Positions 26,001-39,660 of a stretch of 64,000 nt of DNA are shown piece after piece; position 1 is the stretch's first letter; every line of letters begins with the position of its first letter. The DNA comes from Montifringilla adamsi (Eukaryota; Chordata; Aves; Passeriformes; Passeridae): contig JAGGNK010006448.1 in assembly GCA_017590115.1 (NCBI GenBank), positions 11,099,049-11,163,048 on the forward strand, given 5' to 3'. The notes under the pieces are model-generated. The model saw only the letters and a program-made list of their open reading frames with translations. It was not told where the DNA came from and made no database searches. A program made the position numbers and the translations under genes.

Positions 26001-27922
26001 GTTAGCAAACTTTTTCATCAAACCACATTTCAGCAGAGACTGGTTCCTGGATCTCTTCCCTTCCTGTACAAAATCACATAACATTGATGTGGTAACTGCA
26101 GATGACTATATGGGCAAGTAACATCAGGCAATTATTTTTATACATTTTGAATCATCTTTGAATGCAATTGTGCAATTGGGGAGGGCTCCAGGGAAGGAAG
26201 GAATGACAGCATGACATAGCTAAATTTCTACAGATGACAGCTGGACAGCCTCACCTCTTGTCTGTCCAAGGAGCAAGCCTTAGGAAGCTGGCCTTCACTT
26301 TACAGACAAACAATGGTCACACGAATTTGAAGCTACCCTTTTAAATATCATTTATATAACCTCCAGATTGTCATGCAAATACCACAGAAAACATGGCTAA
26401 CCCATTCCCTTCTAATAAGAAAATGAATGAAGCTACACTGCAGCAATGGAAGAAGACAGCAGAACTTGTAACACAGCTTAGTTCAAGACAAAACTCTTTC
26501 CTCAGTTCTGCAATTTGTGCCACACAAGAATTTATAGTGTACGCTCTTAGCTACAGTGCTTTACTTGAAAAACTCTTTAAAAAATAAAATCTGAGAACAT
26601 GAACAGACAGAAATCTCTTCCCTAACCTTCAAAAAGTCCAGTAAAATAGCATCCAGATGTGAGCACACAACCTCCATGACAGCACTACTTTTCCTTTTTT
26701 ATCGAACTTGCTGGAAATACATCTATTTTTTTTACTGGAAAATAGTCAAACATCTACCATTTTGTTTCCTGCCTTTGTGTGTTGTTCCCTGTCTACTGGT
26801 TTTTTGTTTCCCCAGGTAGCAGTTTAGACCTTGTGCTCCTCTAGCTCTGTTCCACGCATCCAGCAACTTGAGGAAAGGAAAGCATAAAGGCTGAAGAGCT
26901 TTGCCTCTCACCTGTAAAATGCTCTCTTAGGTTGTTACCTGCTTGATACCAGTGCCTTACTTGCATGCTGAAAGCACAGTTACATGGGTTCCAAGCGAGC
27001 TGCTGCCAAACTGAGCACTGCCAGTCTCAGCTGAAGCAATGCTGAAACTTTGGCACTGAGGGAATTAAAATCCTCAGCTGGCACTGAGGGAATTAGGATC
27101 TTGCTCTGGACGACCTGTGTGGTAGATTATCAAGAAAAAACCAAGCAAGCAAGCCAAAGCTAGTCAAAGAGATCCTCAATCACAGGTCATTCTTTTTTAT
27201 CTTCTTATCTCTGCTTCAGCTTTCCATCAGAGAAGTGGAGACGATACAGCCTCACCTCACAGGCATATTATGAAAATGAATCCACTGATGTCTCTTAAAC
27301 ACTTTGATTGCCAGAGGAATGCCCACAATTACATTAATAATTCCGTACTCTGAGTAGGATTTGAATCGTTCAAAATCAGGCACAGAGCCTGGAACAAGGA
27401 GGCGACAAAACATTCAACAGCTCTTTCTTAGCTGAGCCCTGCTCATCTTTGGTGCAGAACAGAGAGCCAGGGTACAAGAATGAAGCAAGGGAACGCACAA
27501 CAGAAGGAATGTGATCAAACGCTCAGGGACCACAGCATGGTCACAGGCACTGAGCCTCAACTAAAATCTGAGGGACCCTTTAAAAAACAGAGACATAACA
27601 TATAAATGTTTGATTCTGCAGCCCTAACATGTTTTCCACAGCAAGTTGAGATCAATGCCCAGCACAAGTGAGTATGTCCTATATTATTTACACTTACTGT
27701 TTTGTGTACACACAAAAGGATGCAAGAAATCCAGTCTTTCAACTTAGGCCATATAAATACATGTATCATTTGGAAGTCTGTGTATATCCCACTGAAAATT
27801 ATGGCTTTGCCTTGCAAAACTGACAGATCCTCTAGTGGAAGGCTTACTGCAACACTGAATATGCTAACTTCAGATAAATAAACTGCAGAGACAAACTTAA
27901 TTATCTCTTCTTCTGAAATTAC
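23086..27922 (-). other. ABCC4: ABCC4 last intron (4.8 kb)
   Basis: The intron is GT-AG (GTAATT...CCTAG), phase 0. It contains the 28-bp tandem duplication and the readthrough open frame next to the donor. A 134-codon minus-strand frame at 26084-25680 has no recognised domain and no splice context I can defend. Confidence 0.8.
27051..27102. repeat. 28-bp tandem duplication
   Basis: TGGCACTGAGGGAATTA occurs at 27051 and again at 27079, giving two adjacent copies of a 28-base unit with a few differences. This is a local duplication inside the last ABCC4 intron. Confidence 0.8.
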
Positions 27923-28057
27923 CCGTTTTGCTGTTTCAATCAGAGAAGCCGCTTCAGTCTTGCCCACTTGTTGCACCATTTTGTAAAATAAGCTGTCTTG
28001 TTCTTGCAGCAAAATGTAAGGCTCACCGTATTCTTTCAGTCTTCCCGCATCTAAAAC
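27923..28057 (-). CDS. ABCC4: ABCC4 coding exon (human exon 30 equivalent): end of NBD2 and C-terminal helix
   Basis: The exon is 135 bases, 45 codons, phase 0 at both ends. Acceptor is GATTTAACAG, donor is AAACGG|GTAATT. It begins [18 protein letters not shown], the last strand of NBD2, and continues as [19 protein letters not shown] to ETAKR, the C-terminal helix. Splicing to the next exon gives ETAKR-VYF, matching the family. The reading frame stays open beyond the donor for 121 codons (see findings). The donor has GTAATT rather than GTAAGT. Confidence 0.95.
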
Positions 28058-28439
28058 CTGTTAAATCAGCAGAAACCAATGTATTAACATAAGAAAATTA
28101 AAAACTAAATGTTAGAGACTAGAAACCAAATGTAGGCAACTACAGGCAAGGGGGAAATGTATACATTTTTAGTGCTAAGATGAATTTTGTACCCTGAAAA
28201 TGAATTCTGTCCTCTTCAAACTCGTATAGCACCTTCTCAGTTTACAGACCTGTTGTACAATTTTAGAGTGCCCTACAGCCATTCCACCTATAGGAATCCA
28301 ACATGAAGTTATGCAGAATATGGAAATACAATGTTTGTGCAGCCAACAAAGCAGATTATAAGATTCATTGTGTAAGAAGGAAACAAAGAGGTCCAAAATG
28401 GGCTCTGAAGTAAACAGCTGTGGGTAAAAACCACGCAAT

Positions 28440-29600
28440 AACCACCAAGACGGTTAAGGGAGAATAAGTAGGTCTTTTGAATTAGAGGTGAAGGTGTAAT
28501 TAAAGAAAATGAGGGTGTTGCTGAAAAGATAAACAATTTCTTGCATCAGTTTTTGCCAACTATGTATTAGAAAGATATTTAAACCTGACCCTATTCTTTC
28601 CACACAAAGAAAAGATCAGATGCCACCATGGACACAGGTACCCAAAAAGAGAGGAAGGGAGAAAGAAAGAACAACAAAGAAATTAAATAAGCATTAAGTC
28701 AATAATCCACAGAGAATATACACAGTCAAAAATATAGGAAAATATTAAGAATGAGCTGATTGAATCTCTAAGAAACTGTTTTCAGACTAGTGACTTCATT
28801 TAAGGACTGCATGGCAGCAGACATTGAACTTTTATTTCTAAAAGCCTTTACAGGATTAATTCAAGGAAATTTTAGACTAGCATATATATTTTGATGTAAG
28901 ACACCAAATTAATTGAAACAGTCATTAAAACAAAAGAAGACACATGGATCACAGGTAGAATTCATTCTCTGCAACTTTAGCAATCACATATCTGATATAA
29001 TTTTTAATGCACCAGAAGAAAACTAAGGAAAAATAGTTTATACGGATTTCCAGAAAGATTTCTGGTGTAACTAAACAACCATGCTACAAAGAACAAAGCT
29101 TTTCAAAAACCAGGACAGAAAACAGGAGATTTGAATTAAACAGTGCAGCTTTCTTTGTAGAAAGCTGAACAGGTAGGAACTGGTGGTAACCATATTTTTC
29201 TGGCATAGGTAGTAGCTACTTATGTTAATCATCAGAAAAAAGAGGTGTCAGAGAAGTGACAAACCTGCAAATGACACAAAAATGTGCAGATAATAATAGA
29301 CCAGAGGTTCAGATACACCTTACTAACCTACGAGAATGAGAAACACAATAGCAGGGAAAAGCCAATATTGACAAATGCAATGCACTCAAATACTTAACTG
29401 GCTTATAAATTAATGGTATTGACTCAAGAAAGAGATTTAGGTTTTAGTCTACAAGTTCAGTACTTTACGCTATGAGTAGGAGTAATGGAGTTTAAAAAAA
29501 AAAAGGGAAAGAATTTATGTGTGAAAACAATTCAGAAAATATTTTTGCTCTTATATAAATAGAAAAACTGAATACACAGGCGTGCTATTGACAAAGATAT
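28440..29600 (+). mobile_element. Highly degenerate LINE (CR1-like) reverse transcriptase remnant
   Basis: Scattered plus-strand matches occur in the order of a non-LTR reverse transcriptase. EGVAEKINNFLHQFL appears near 28510. VYTDFQKDFW (LDF.KAFD-like) appears near 29040. KPANDTKMCR (compare FADDTK of the catalytic box) appears near 29265. LTQERDLGFSL (the E.DLGV block) appears near 29415. All are split by stops and frame changes. The colinear order is the main support. Each match alone is weak. It lies antisense to ABCC4 in its longest intron. Confidence 0.5.
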
Positions 29601-30576
29601 TGCCACAACAAAAGGACTTCAAGGACTCAAAACTCAAGCTATAACTGTGGTGTACATACTTGTGAGAAAAAAAGAAAGATCTAAAAAAATGGAGCTGTTG
29701 ATTTCAGGAAAGAAATGAGTAAAAGGTATTGTGAGGACAACTTCCAAACTAAGAAAAATAGTGTGCGAACTTCTGTTTGAAAGAAGAACCTCCAACAAGC
29801 CTGGAGATAAATTCAGAGTCCTGTGAGGAAACTTTCAAACGTGTCTTTGCCTGTGCAGCTGCATAAAACCAAACATCCTGATGGCCAAGGGCCTGGACCA
29901 AGCAGCCTGGACTCCAGTAAATGACAAAGGCCAAAGGAAGGGGCACAGCTGAGCTGGCCCCTTTGCCTGCACCAGTGTGAAAATACTGCACTGCCAAGAT
30001 CACTGCCGACTTGTTTGACACCAGAGACCCAGCACCAGGGAAAAGAGACCCACTCCTTCCCTTCCGGTTCAATTAAGTGCATGGCATTTGAATGGAAAAT
30101 AACTCAGACAACAAACAGCAGCATAATTACATCTAATTTTATGAACTGTATGCACAGAAACCTACAAGAAGATATTTGCTATTTTCAAAAGCTCTTAACT
30201 TAGAACCCAGCCTATATTATGAATTTCCTTTGCAAGTGATTTCCAGTATGGTTTGGAATTGCATCTGAAGAAAGTGCTCATAGAAAAATCTTAAATATTA
30301 GTAATATTGCACAGCACAACCTACAGTCATTTAATACATGCAGTATTTCACCTACTGTACTTACTCACATGCTGACTTTTCAATGTGCTTCATCCTATCC
30401 TATTTACTCTGAATATTTAACGATTGATTATAAATATAATTTTTATCACAAGCTTTTTAAAGCCATTGTATGACATAGTTAAGGGCAGCTTCCTTAAAAA
30501 TGCAATAAATTATCTTCTACAATTCAACATTTAAATCAGGGTGCCACAGCATATAGCATCTCTGTCACCTGTAAGA

Positions 30577-30611
30577 AGCATAGCACTAGATTCTCAGCAT
30601 AGCACTAGATT
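30577..30611. repeat. 19-bp tandem duplication
   Basis: AGCATAGCACTAGATT occurs at 30577 and 30596, so a 19-base unit is present twice. It is a small local duplication in an ABCC4 intron. Confidence 0.8.
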
Positions 30612-33600
30612 ATGCAAACACTCCTTAAGAAGAAAGGAAACAAAAAGCATTTTCATAAAATGTGTCTCTTACTAGTAAAGAACTGCAATAGACAAGTAGA
30701 GCGTTTAAAAAAATGATATTACTGCAGTATTACAATTTCAATATTAATTTTGCAAATATCTGAAACAACCACAAACATAGACAATCTTTCCCCTCCAGAG
30801 AACCTGGGGAAAGAGAAAAAATTATTCTTCCTTGGCAAGTTTTAATCAGTCAGGTCCAGAAGATGAACGGATTGAGTGAGCAATTTCTGTCTGGAGAAAC
30901 TGCATCTACATTTTAAACAAATCATTAACCTACTCATAGCCTTTCTTTGGGAATAAAACCCAAACCCGTGTTTTAAAGATAGACAGAATAGCCACAGAAA
31001 AATAAGCTCTGTCACTTTTAAGAAAAAAAATCTGAAATGAAAAATGAAGAATGATACTGAACAGACAATATAATTCTTACAGGTCAGAAACACTATAAAC
31101 CCTGTTCACCAAGGAAAACCACTTTCTACTAAGTGCTGTCATCCATGAGACAATGGAGAAAGTTTAAGCTGGTTTACTTGATAGTTATACATATATATAT
31201 TTATATATTTATTAAAAAGCACTTAGACAAAGAGATAGGTACTCGTCTTTGAAGAAATGTGTGCTGATAAGATTTACATAAATAAATAGGTACTTTGGCT
31301 AAGGCTTTGCATACTCTTACTCACTGACTCCAAGCCAAATTAAAATCATTAGGACTTCAAAAAGCCAGCTAATCATTCAGGAAAGGTGGAATCTGGTGTT
31401 TACCAGCTACATATTTTCCGATCAACTTGCAACGCTTATCACTGCACAATACAAGAGAATCGAACCCAGATGCGTCCCAAGGCAGTTGTACCAGTGGAAC
31501 TTGATACAGAAGAGCCAGAGAAGCTTGTAGCTGGCAAAATCAGATCGGCAGGGAGATTGTGGAGGACACACACAGGAGCACTTGACTCTGAATCAGACCT
31601 GAATTTCATCACAGACTGCAGTGCAGATATTGAGAGAGAGGTTTTGTGCAAATCACTCAACTTTTCAGCTCCTCGCTCTGACTCTTTGTAAAATACATGA
31701 AATAAAGACTTCTGTGGGAGCTAACTGCCTGTGAAATACTTGGACAGCCCAGAGTGAAATAAAAACAAACACAAAAGAGTTATATAAACCCAAAGTGGTC
31801 ATATGCAAACCAGGGCCAGATTCTCCACCCTCTTGCACTGGCAGCTTCTTTTACCTTGCCTGCACTGTTCTTGCCTTTGTAGTACCACCTTTATGACTTC
31901 AACAGGATTTTCTCATTTGAAAGAGTAATTCCAACAGTACAAAATTTACAAAATTGGCTGCTGGCAATCATACAAAAGAAAACATGCAGGAAAATTGCTG
32001 TTCAATGGAATTTGCTCACTTCCCTGAGAATGGTGAAAACATCTTTACTTATAGCTATCCACATTAGCATTACTCAAGGAGCAATACAGAGACATGTTAA
32101 GTTCAAACAGGGCTCAAATGATGTATTATTCGTGAGTAAAATCCTCACATGCCATCTAATTCTATTTCACCTAATGTTTCATCCTGGTTGAATAGTCTGG
32201 GGCAGTGACTGGCCATCTGACTTGTGATCTTTCCAGAAGGTTAAGAACCATATTGGTAGAAGATAACATAGTTTTGAACAGCACTTTGTTTGAATTTTGG
32301 GGCACAGAGTAACACAGAAAGGGGATGATTAAAATATGACAGGGAAGGACAGAGAAACAGAAAAGAAGTGTTTGATCTTGACCTGCAATATCCAACATGA
32401 GAATATTATTAGCCATTTAAATGTGTTTATGTTAACTCTAACTAGCACAGGAGTATTTGCCTATGCCACAAAAATGTTGCTGAACTAAATTTGGGTAAGA
32501 TTTGAGCACTACATTTTGCCTCAGCTGTAACCTACCAGGGGATCTATCCCCACTTTGCCTAGGTCCCTCCCTAAACCCCCAAGCTTTGCAGCATTTCCCA
32601 TAGCTTCATAATTTAATGCATTAACCAAGACAAAAAAGCAGGGGAAGGAAGACAAAAAGTAAAACATAAAATGGTGAAAAAGGAGTCAGGAAATCCATTT
32701 CACCACAAAAAGAGAAAAAGAGAAAAATGAATGAGGATATTATGTCAAGATAATTGAGTTTCCAGCAGAAACCTAGGCAGCAGAGCCAGGAGAACACCTT
32801 TTCTCCTTGATGATTCTTCAAATAATCTATATTGTTCTGTTGCACATGACTTTGAAGAAGCCAACTCTCATTTTGTAAGTGAATTTTACAATCTTCTTTG
32901 CAGATTAATATATGTAAAAGAAGTGTCATTGGCCACAGAGAGAGAAAGAACAAGGGCCTTCTAAAACACTGTAACAAACACCATGTACTTACAGCTATCC
33001 TTAGACACAAAAACCAAAGTTCTAAATCCTGTGTTTTCCAACTTTCAGCAACAAAAGCAGACAAACCAAGAGAACAATAGTTATAAAACATTCTGAGAAA
33101 AAAAAACAATCCAAGGTTGGAAGTGTTCAGCAACAGAGGAGGGGGGCATGGGAATTTATTTCAATTATTATTGAGGAATGACTAGTGTTCTTATTCACGT
33201 TCATATTCACCATTAAGCTAGAGGGGAAAAGGGACATTTAAGAGTTGATCATAAATGTTTTTATTTCCTATTCAAAAGGAAAATAATTCAGGGAAATTAT
33301 CTCCTTGGGAATACATCTGATTTAATTTAGACTTGGAGAAGACATCACCAAACAAAAAAATCATTATTAAAGTTCAAAACTCTGCTAGGAGTACAACTTT
33401 GAACAATGTTTTCCTCAGAGAGCATACATCAAGATGATCTTCAATAAAGTCCTGGGAAGAGGAGAATATTCAGGAGATGCTTCTGGTTACATCATATTAT
33501 AAGAAATATATTCACCCAAGACAATACATAGCTTTGTGGGAAAGAGTCAACAGCCTGTACTCCAGTTGGCATTAAGTTCAGATGCAAGCATGTTCTGTCT

Positions 33601-36600
33601 CTTCTGTCTCATCATGGTTTGTCAAAACAGATCAGAAACATGCACATACTTCTCTGAGGAATCATTTATAAATATCAACCTATCTAAACATGTTTGTGAA
33701 CATCGAAGCACATTCAGAAGGCTGCAAATATCACTCAGAAACCATTTTAAAAGGTTTTTTCCTTTTCTTTTGAAAGTTTCCTCTCTATTTTAAAATTATT
33801 TTTGGTGGTGGAGCTTTGGTTGGTAATTTCTTGGGTTTTTTTGTTTTGATTTTTCTTAAGCCTTCAGGTTTATTCAAAACATTTCCCATGCTCCTTCAGA
33901 GTTCCTACACCAATTATTCTGCATGTAACTCCAGACAAATCTGGCGTCAAATAATGCATATTTCATGTAGCATGTACATGAACAGAGCAGAGCAAAGCTG
34001 GGAATTCACCTTCTTGTAATCTGAATTATTATTTTCAGATTCTCCAAATAACTCACCTCAGCAGAGTTTAACTTTGCTGTAACAATGCCAGACTTGCCAC
34101 TGGTCACTGGGATTTGACATGTACCCCCTTATCCCTTTTCTGTTTCATAGAAAAGGCAAGTTTAGACATCTTGTTCTGTAATCAGAAAAAGTGGGTTTCT
34201 TTAAACTGAAATTTTTATTTGGCTGCAACTTAGGGGGAATTGAGCATGCAGCACTGCCTGGTGAATTGGTTCACACAGATTTTCTTTAGGCTCTTTGCAG
34301 AGATTAAAAACATCTACCTTCTTTTCCTCCAACTGATGGCATGCAGTGCACTGCAAGCTGGATGGAATGTCGTGGGGAAAAAAATACCAACAGCATATGT
34401 AGTAATGAGACTTATTCTAGTGATGATCCCCTGATATGAACTGCTGCTGTGTCTCGTTGAAGAACTCTGTTAACCACACACTGCAGATGTCTCTGGTATG
34501 GCAGAGTTTCCTCACCTCCAAACATCTGATATAACAGTGTAAGTCCAACCTTTGCTTCAGAGGGTATGAAGGGGCCTCCTGCCAGTTCTTACCAGCAGCT
34601 GACAAAAACCTGTATGTGCTGACAAAACTCCCCCTTGTTCAATCAGTAATGACTGCTTCCACCACTGCAAAGCCACATTTCTCAACTGGGATTGCAGAAT
34701 GGCTCAAATGTGGCCCTGAAGTGATATGAGATATACTTCAGTTCAAAAAAATCACACTCTTTAATAAGGCTTTTGAGGGTCTTAGAAAGGTAGATAAGCT
34801 ACCAGGATATTATACTTTTCAAGAGGTTAAGGAATATTGTTGCAGATGACTGAGCATGTCTCCTGGTTTTATCAGTTTCTGATGACAATGAACTTGTGGC
34901 TCAGCTGCCATAAAGAGAGTTTCACCTTATCAGAAACTCTCTGCTCAGGGCACCAGCCACCAGCATGACCTATGCTAATCTGCTTTTAAACAATAATACA
35001 GTATTTCTGAGCAAGAAAAATCATTCTCTAAAGATGCGTTAGTATTTTTAGTACAGTCTAGATTCCATACCATTGTCTTTAAAGAAATATGATACAACCA
35101 TCCTGTTCTTACACTGATGGAAACACCTTCACACACAAATGCCTGACAGAATGAGAGATCAAAGTTCATCAAACATTGGCTTCACTTCCTGCAGAAATTC
35201 AAATTCAAATTCTTTGTTTGAATGCTTCCAGCTGAAGTACTGCCTCAATAATTACTTGTTTTATTTAGGCAAAAGAAGAATCTTGTTGGGCAGCCCTCTT
35301 GAAATGGGAGCAGCGTTTAAGAACTAAAGATGCCAATGTTTTAGAGAAGTGTGGCTTAAAACTGGCAAAGAGAACAAGAACTCTAGTGTATTTTCAAGCT
35401 CTTCAGGATTTTGACTTAATTTTAGAGGCAGATAGGCCAGATGTGACATTCACGACTATCACAGACACTCCATTTCAGCTGACAAGACCTGCTCTGATAC
35501 AAGACATAGCTCAGTATCTTATGCAAAACCTGGCCTAAACACCAACATAGAATCTTCTCTTAATGGTAAAGATGCATATATTACTCAGCTTTTAAAGCAA
35601 TGTCTTCACTGCTGGTATTTGTGGAATTCAATACATTCCAAGAAAGAAAACTGAAGGATTTTGTTTTCTCTTCTAGTTTGGTAAACATCAACCCAGTTTC
35701 AGAAGATCTGGGAACACTGGAAACTGCCTTTGTTCAGAATCAAAACTGACCATTTCTGAAAAATTATTTGCTAAATTCTTAGCTCTTACAGAAACTCTGG
35801 AAGTCTTGAGTTAACAAAAGAAAGGAGAAACCTAATGGTTTCCAGGCCCTCTGCTCTCCATGCAGATCCCCTTCTATGAGTACCCTTCATATTCTTGCCT
35901 TCATGTTTCCTTACTCAAGAGACTTTGGTCCCAGAATTCAGTGGGAATCTTTCTTAGGCTGAATAAAACAAGAATGAATTTAGTTCTAATGTTCTTTAGT
36001 CCACATTTTCAAGACAGAGGCTGAGTCAAAAAAGGAGCTTTATTAGTGTTTGTTCCTTCTGAATTATGACAGCCAGTGCACCAGTATGAATTTAACAACT
36101 TTACTGCAGATTACTGGATTCAGACCTACAATGTACTTTAAGGTTTTTATGAAGAATTAGATGCTTAGTTGCAAAAATTTGGCATCCCTTCTAGCTACTA
36201 TAATCCATTACGCTCCTTTTACATTCTTTAACAGAATAGACTTCAATAGCACAAGCATAATATCCAATAATATTTCACCACACTCCAGATACTGGGCTCA
36301 CAGAAGGTCAAATCTGCTTCCACCTTTCTGTTACAGAATGAAAAAAAATACCCATTTTATACCCATCCAGTTGTCCTGCTTTAGAATTTTGAAGGAAGTC
36401 ATAAAATCCTTATTTTCAAATTCTATCATCCCAGGCTCCAGGAATATTTATGGTCTCATCAACTGACCTCTCTTAGACATCCCGAGCACTTGAGGGCCAG
36501 TGTCTGACAGTGGGCAGCTTTCCAGCAAGGAAACACTCTGACATGGACACACTGAAGACCAGAGAGTCACAACAATGGTGGGACACAGCTTTCAAAAAGA

Positions 36601-39119
36601 ACTGTTCTACAACCAGGATTGCACATTCTGTGTCTGGTGACTTAACATAATACACCCTAAACAGAATGTTGAGATTTGCTGTAAAACACATTCATTTTCC
36701 AGCAGTGATATTTAAATAAGTGCAAAAGAAAGCCACCTAAAGAAGAGTCAGCAGACCATAGCTTTTCTGACTAACTCAGTATTACTAAATTAAGTGTACC
36801 ACCACTACTTTCCTGAGTTCTCCACATCTCCATCTGAAGCTGGGGCGCTGCAGTGAAAGCTCACACAAAGGTTATCAGTAGGACAGATGAGGCTTCCCCA
36901 CTGCTATAAGAGCTCTGCTTCTCACTGGGCTGCAGATTCAGACTCCCTTTTGCTATCCTCTGATGACTCTTGCACTTCTGGCAACACTTCAAAAGGAAGG
37001 GCTTAACCTGGCTACCCTGGGTACACAGAGGACACCTGGGAATGGGGAGCATTGCATCCAGACCCCTTTAGACAGAGCACAGGTTTCTCAACTTCCTGGA
37101 ATAATGCTGTCATCCCCATGGTAAGGAAGGGCAGTATGGCCTTGTTCACTTAGATGTCTATCACCACTGTCTCGTCTCCACCTGGATGGATGAAGGATAT
37201 TAACGTGCAATACTGGGTGAGATATCGGAACTCCAGCGAGAGACAAGCGCTCAGACCTTGCCTGCTGCACAGCACTTTCTATACAGCGGTAGGTGACAGC
37301 CTTCTCACCACACACCACGCCGCCTGGATCTCTCTCTCTCTTTGATTCCAAGATGTTTATACTTACTCTTGGTGGACTGATTGCTCTGCTGAAGTTAGAC
37401 ATCTACAGCACAGGAAACACAGTTCCTGATTTGTGAGGCCCAGATGTTCCTCCATGGCAAACACAACATCAGAAAAATGAGAATAATGAATGAGGGAGGC
37501 GTACCGGAAAGATGTGGGAAGTCATTTTCTATTGACCAAAAAAAACAACTCGGGTCTGGCTGTGAAGTGCATTGTATTGTTATCCTGAATATTAGTCATT
37601 TCAGAATGTAACCACAACAGGTTTTCCCATAAATAAATCAAATCTCTTCCCATGATTCTCTCATCAAAAACTTCCTATTTGAATGACAGTTTTTAATTAC
37701 TAGATCAAGTTCTGCTTGCATAAAGAGTTTCCATTTCAAAGAAGTATTACACTGATATGAAAACTCTCTGGAGAAACATCCTTGTCATTGAAAAGTGCAC
37801 AAGTTTTGACTCTGTGGCTTTCCTCTGGAGAGGCCACAGCATAGTATATACAGCAAACAACTCCATCAGGTTCTTGCCAGATGCATATACTTTATTTGCT
37901 ACTGAACCAGTACGCCCCTGGGTGAACCTCAATTTCTGTATGCTTCTTTTTTCCCCTCTGTAAAAACAGAGTTTCTAAAAAGCATTTCTCAACCTGGAGA
38001 AGGAAGCAGAGAGGAGGGGGAGAAAGGGGTGACAGGGATTTTATAAGATACCCCTGGAAGTCTTGGGAGTTGTGCCCACTGGCTGCCACAAGCTTGAGAT
38101 GTAGTTGACATAAAAGGCCTTTGCCCTCTATGGTGAGCTTGGGACAGGAAATCAGCTCTTGAGGTGGTGGGGAAGATACAAGGAATGAGGGACCAATGAA
38201 GCAAGCCTGAGCTGAGCTTCTGCCAGCATTTGCCATTACAGAAGGGGTAACTGCAACTTTCATCCTACCCTCCCCCTTCTGCCAGGCAGCAGAGTGCCTA
38301 CCTGTGCCAAAGAGCTAAAACGGGTACTGCTAGCACCTGATGGGAAGAGTTACAACTTGGCTTCTCAAAGTAATGAAGGAAAAGGAATGAGAAAGTGTCC
38401 TATTAGATGCTGGAGCAGCACAGAGGGAAGAAAAAAAAAGAAGCTTGAAAACCGCTGGATTATAATTTTATGGTAGTATTATTTGATGGGCTGACTTAAC
38501 AAGTCTTTCCAACTTTGGTTCCAAAGATTGTATGGATACTTCCCTATCTCACCCAGGTGTTTGAAGTTTAATTAATTAATGTTTATAAAGAGCGTTACAA
38601 TTTCCAGATGAAAGGTCCTATGCAAGTGCAATGTAGTATTACTCATTGAGGCGATTGGGTTAGAGAGTATCACGTTACACAATACAGCTCTTCCCTCAAT
38701 GATTTCAAGCGTTTGAAGTTCTGATAAAATGTGTTTATCACCAAGACAGATATAATGGAAATACTCTTAAGGCGTGACCTGGATTATGAAAGCAGAGGTA
38801 TGGTTTTGGGAATGGAACAAACGAGAATTAAAACAACTCCTGGGGCCAGATTTGTCTACAGTTGTATAAAATATATTCTGTTCTTCCTTTTTTCCCTCCC
38901 TGAGTAGGCTTTTCTTCTCTTCTAAAATAGAACCTATTATTACGACGGGTGTGAGTAGACATGCAACAGTTCACGTTCAGTTCCTATTTCCATACTCATC
39001 CAACTTGACATTTTCTCATGACTTTCTCAAAATTATTTTCTGTTCTAATTTTTTTTTTTTTTTAATGTCTGGATTAACCCTAAAGGCAAACAGTTTCTTT
39101 TTGGAAAGTTCTGCTTTAA

Positions 39120-39660
39120 CCAGTAATCAAATGGAATTACATCAAAAACTCATGGACAATGCCAAGCTGAAGACTGCAGCCAAGGCACTCAAGACATGAT
39201 GACCAGTTTTGACCCCCCAGTACAAGAAAAAGCAAGGCAAATTTGAGCAAGCTTGAAATAGGGATACCAGGGTGGTCAGTGAACTGGAACACCTATGAGG
39301 AGAGGCTGATGGAGCAGGGCGAGCTCACCCTGGAGAACTGATGGCTCCAGGGGACTTAACAGCAACCTTCCCATAAAACAAAGAAGTTACTGAGAAGACA
39401 GAAGGCTCTTCAGTGAGATACACAGTGGGAAAACAAGAAACAATTGCCATAAAAGGAAGAAAGGCTTTCACTGGAATATAAGGAGAAAAAAGATTTAACG
39501 ACTAAGATAACTAAGCATTGGAGCAGCTAGCCCAGAGACTGTGGAATCTCCATTTCTCAAACTTTTCAAGACTCAAATGGAAAAAGTCCTGAGAAACCTG
39601 ATGTGAAATTAGTGCTGACCCTGCTTAGAGCAGGAGGTTCCTTTCAATCTGACTCAATGG
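39120..39660 (+). mobile_element. CR1 LINE fragment, degenerate
   Basis: The plus strand carries the ORF2 C-terminal region of CR1 in order. VVSELEHL*GEADG (compare the GLEHLSYEER block) lies near 39275. Sequence corresponding to the later ORF2 blocks follows, and the 3' end has GAGCAGGAGGTTCCTTTCAATCTGACTCAATGG at about 39630-39660. It is more diverged than the other copies, has stops, and lacks a clear octamer tail. It is antisense to ABCC4. Confidence 0.7.

Noticed and set aside
25680..26084. 134-codon minus-strand frame as an alternative ABCC4 last exon
   Set aside because: It lacks the VYF start, a compatible acceptor and an ETAL-type end. The exon at 23085-22978 fits all three.
31430..31480. 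GAATCGAACCCAGATGCG as a tRNA T-arm
   Set aside because: No acceptor stem, D-arm or anticodon arm could be placed around it on either strand.
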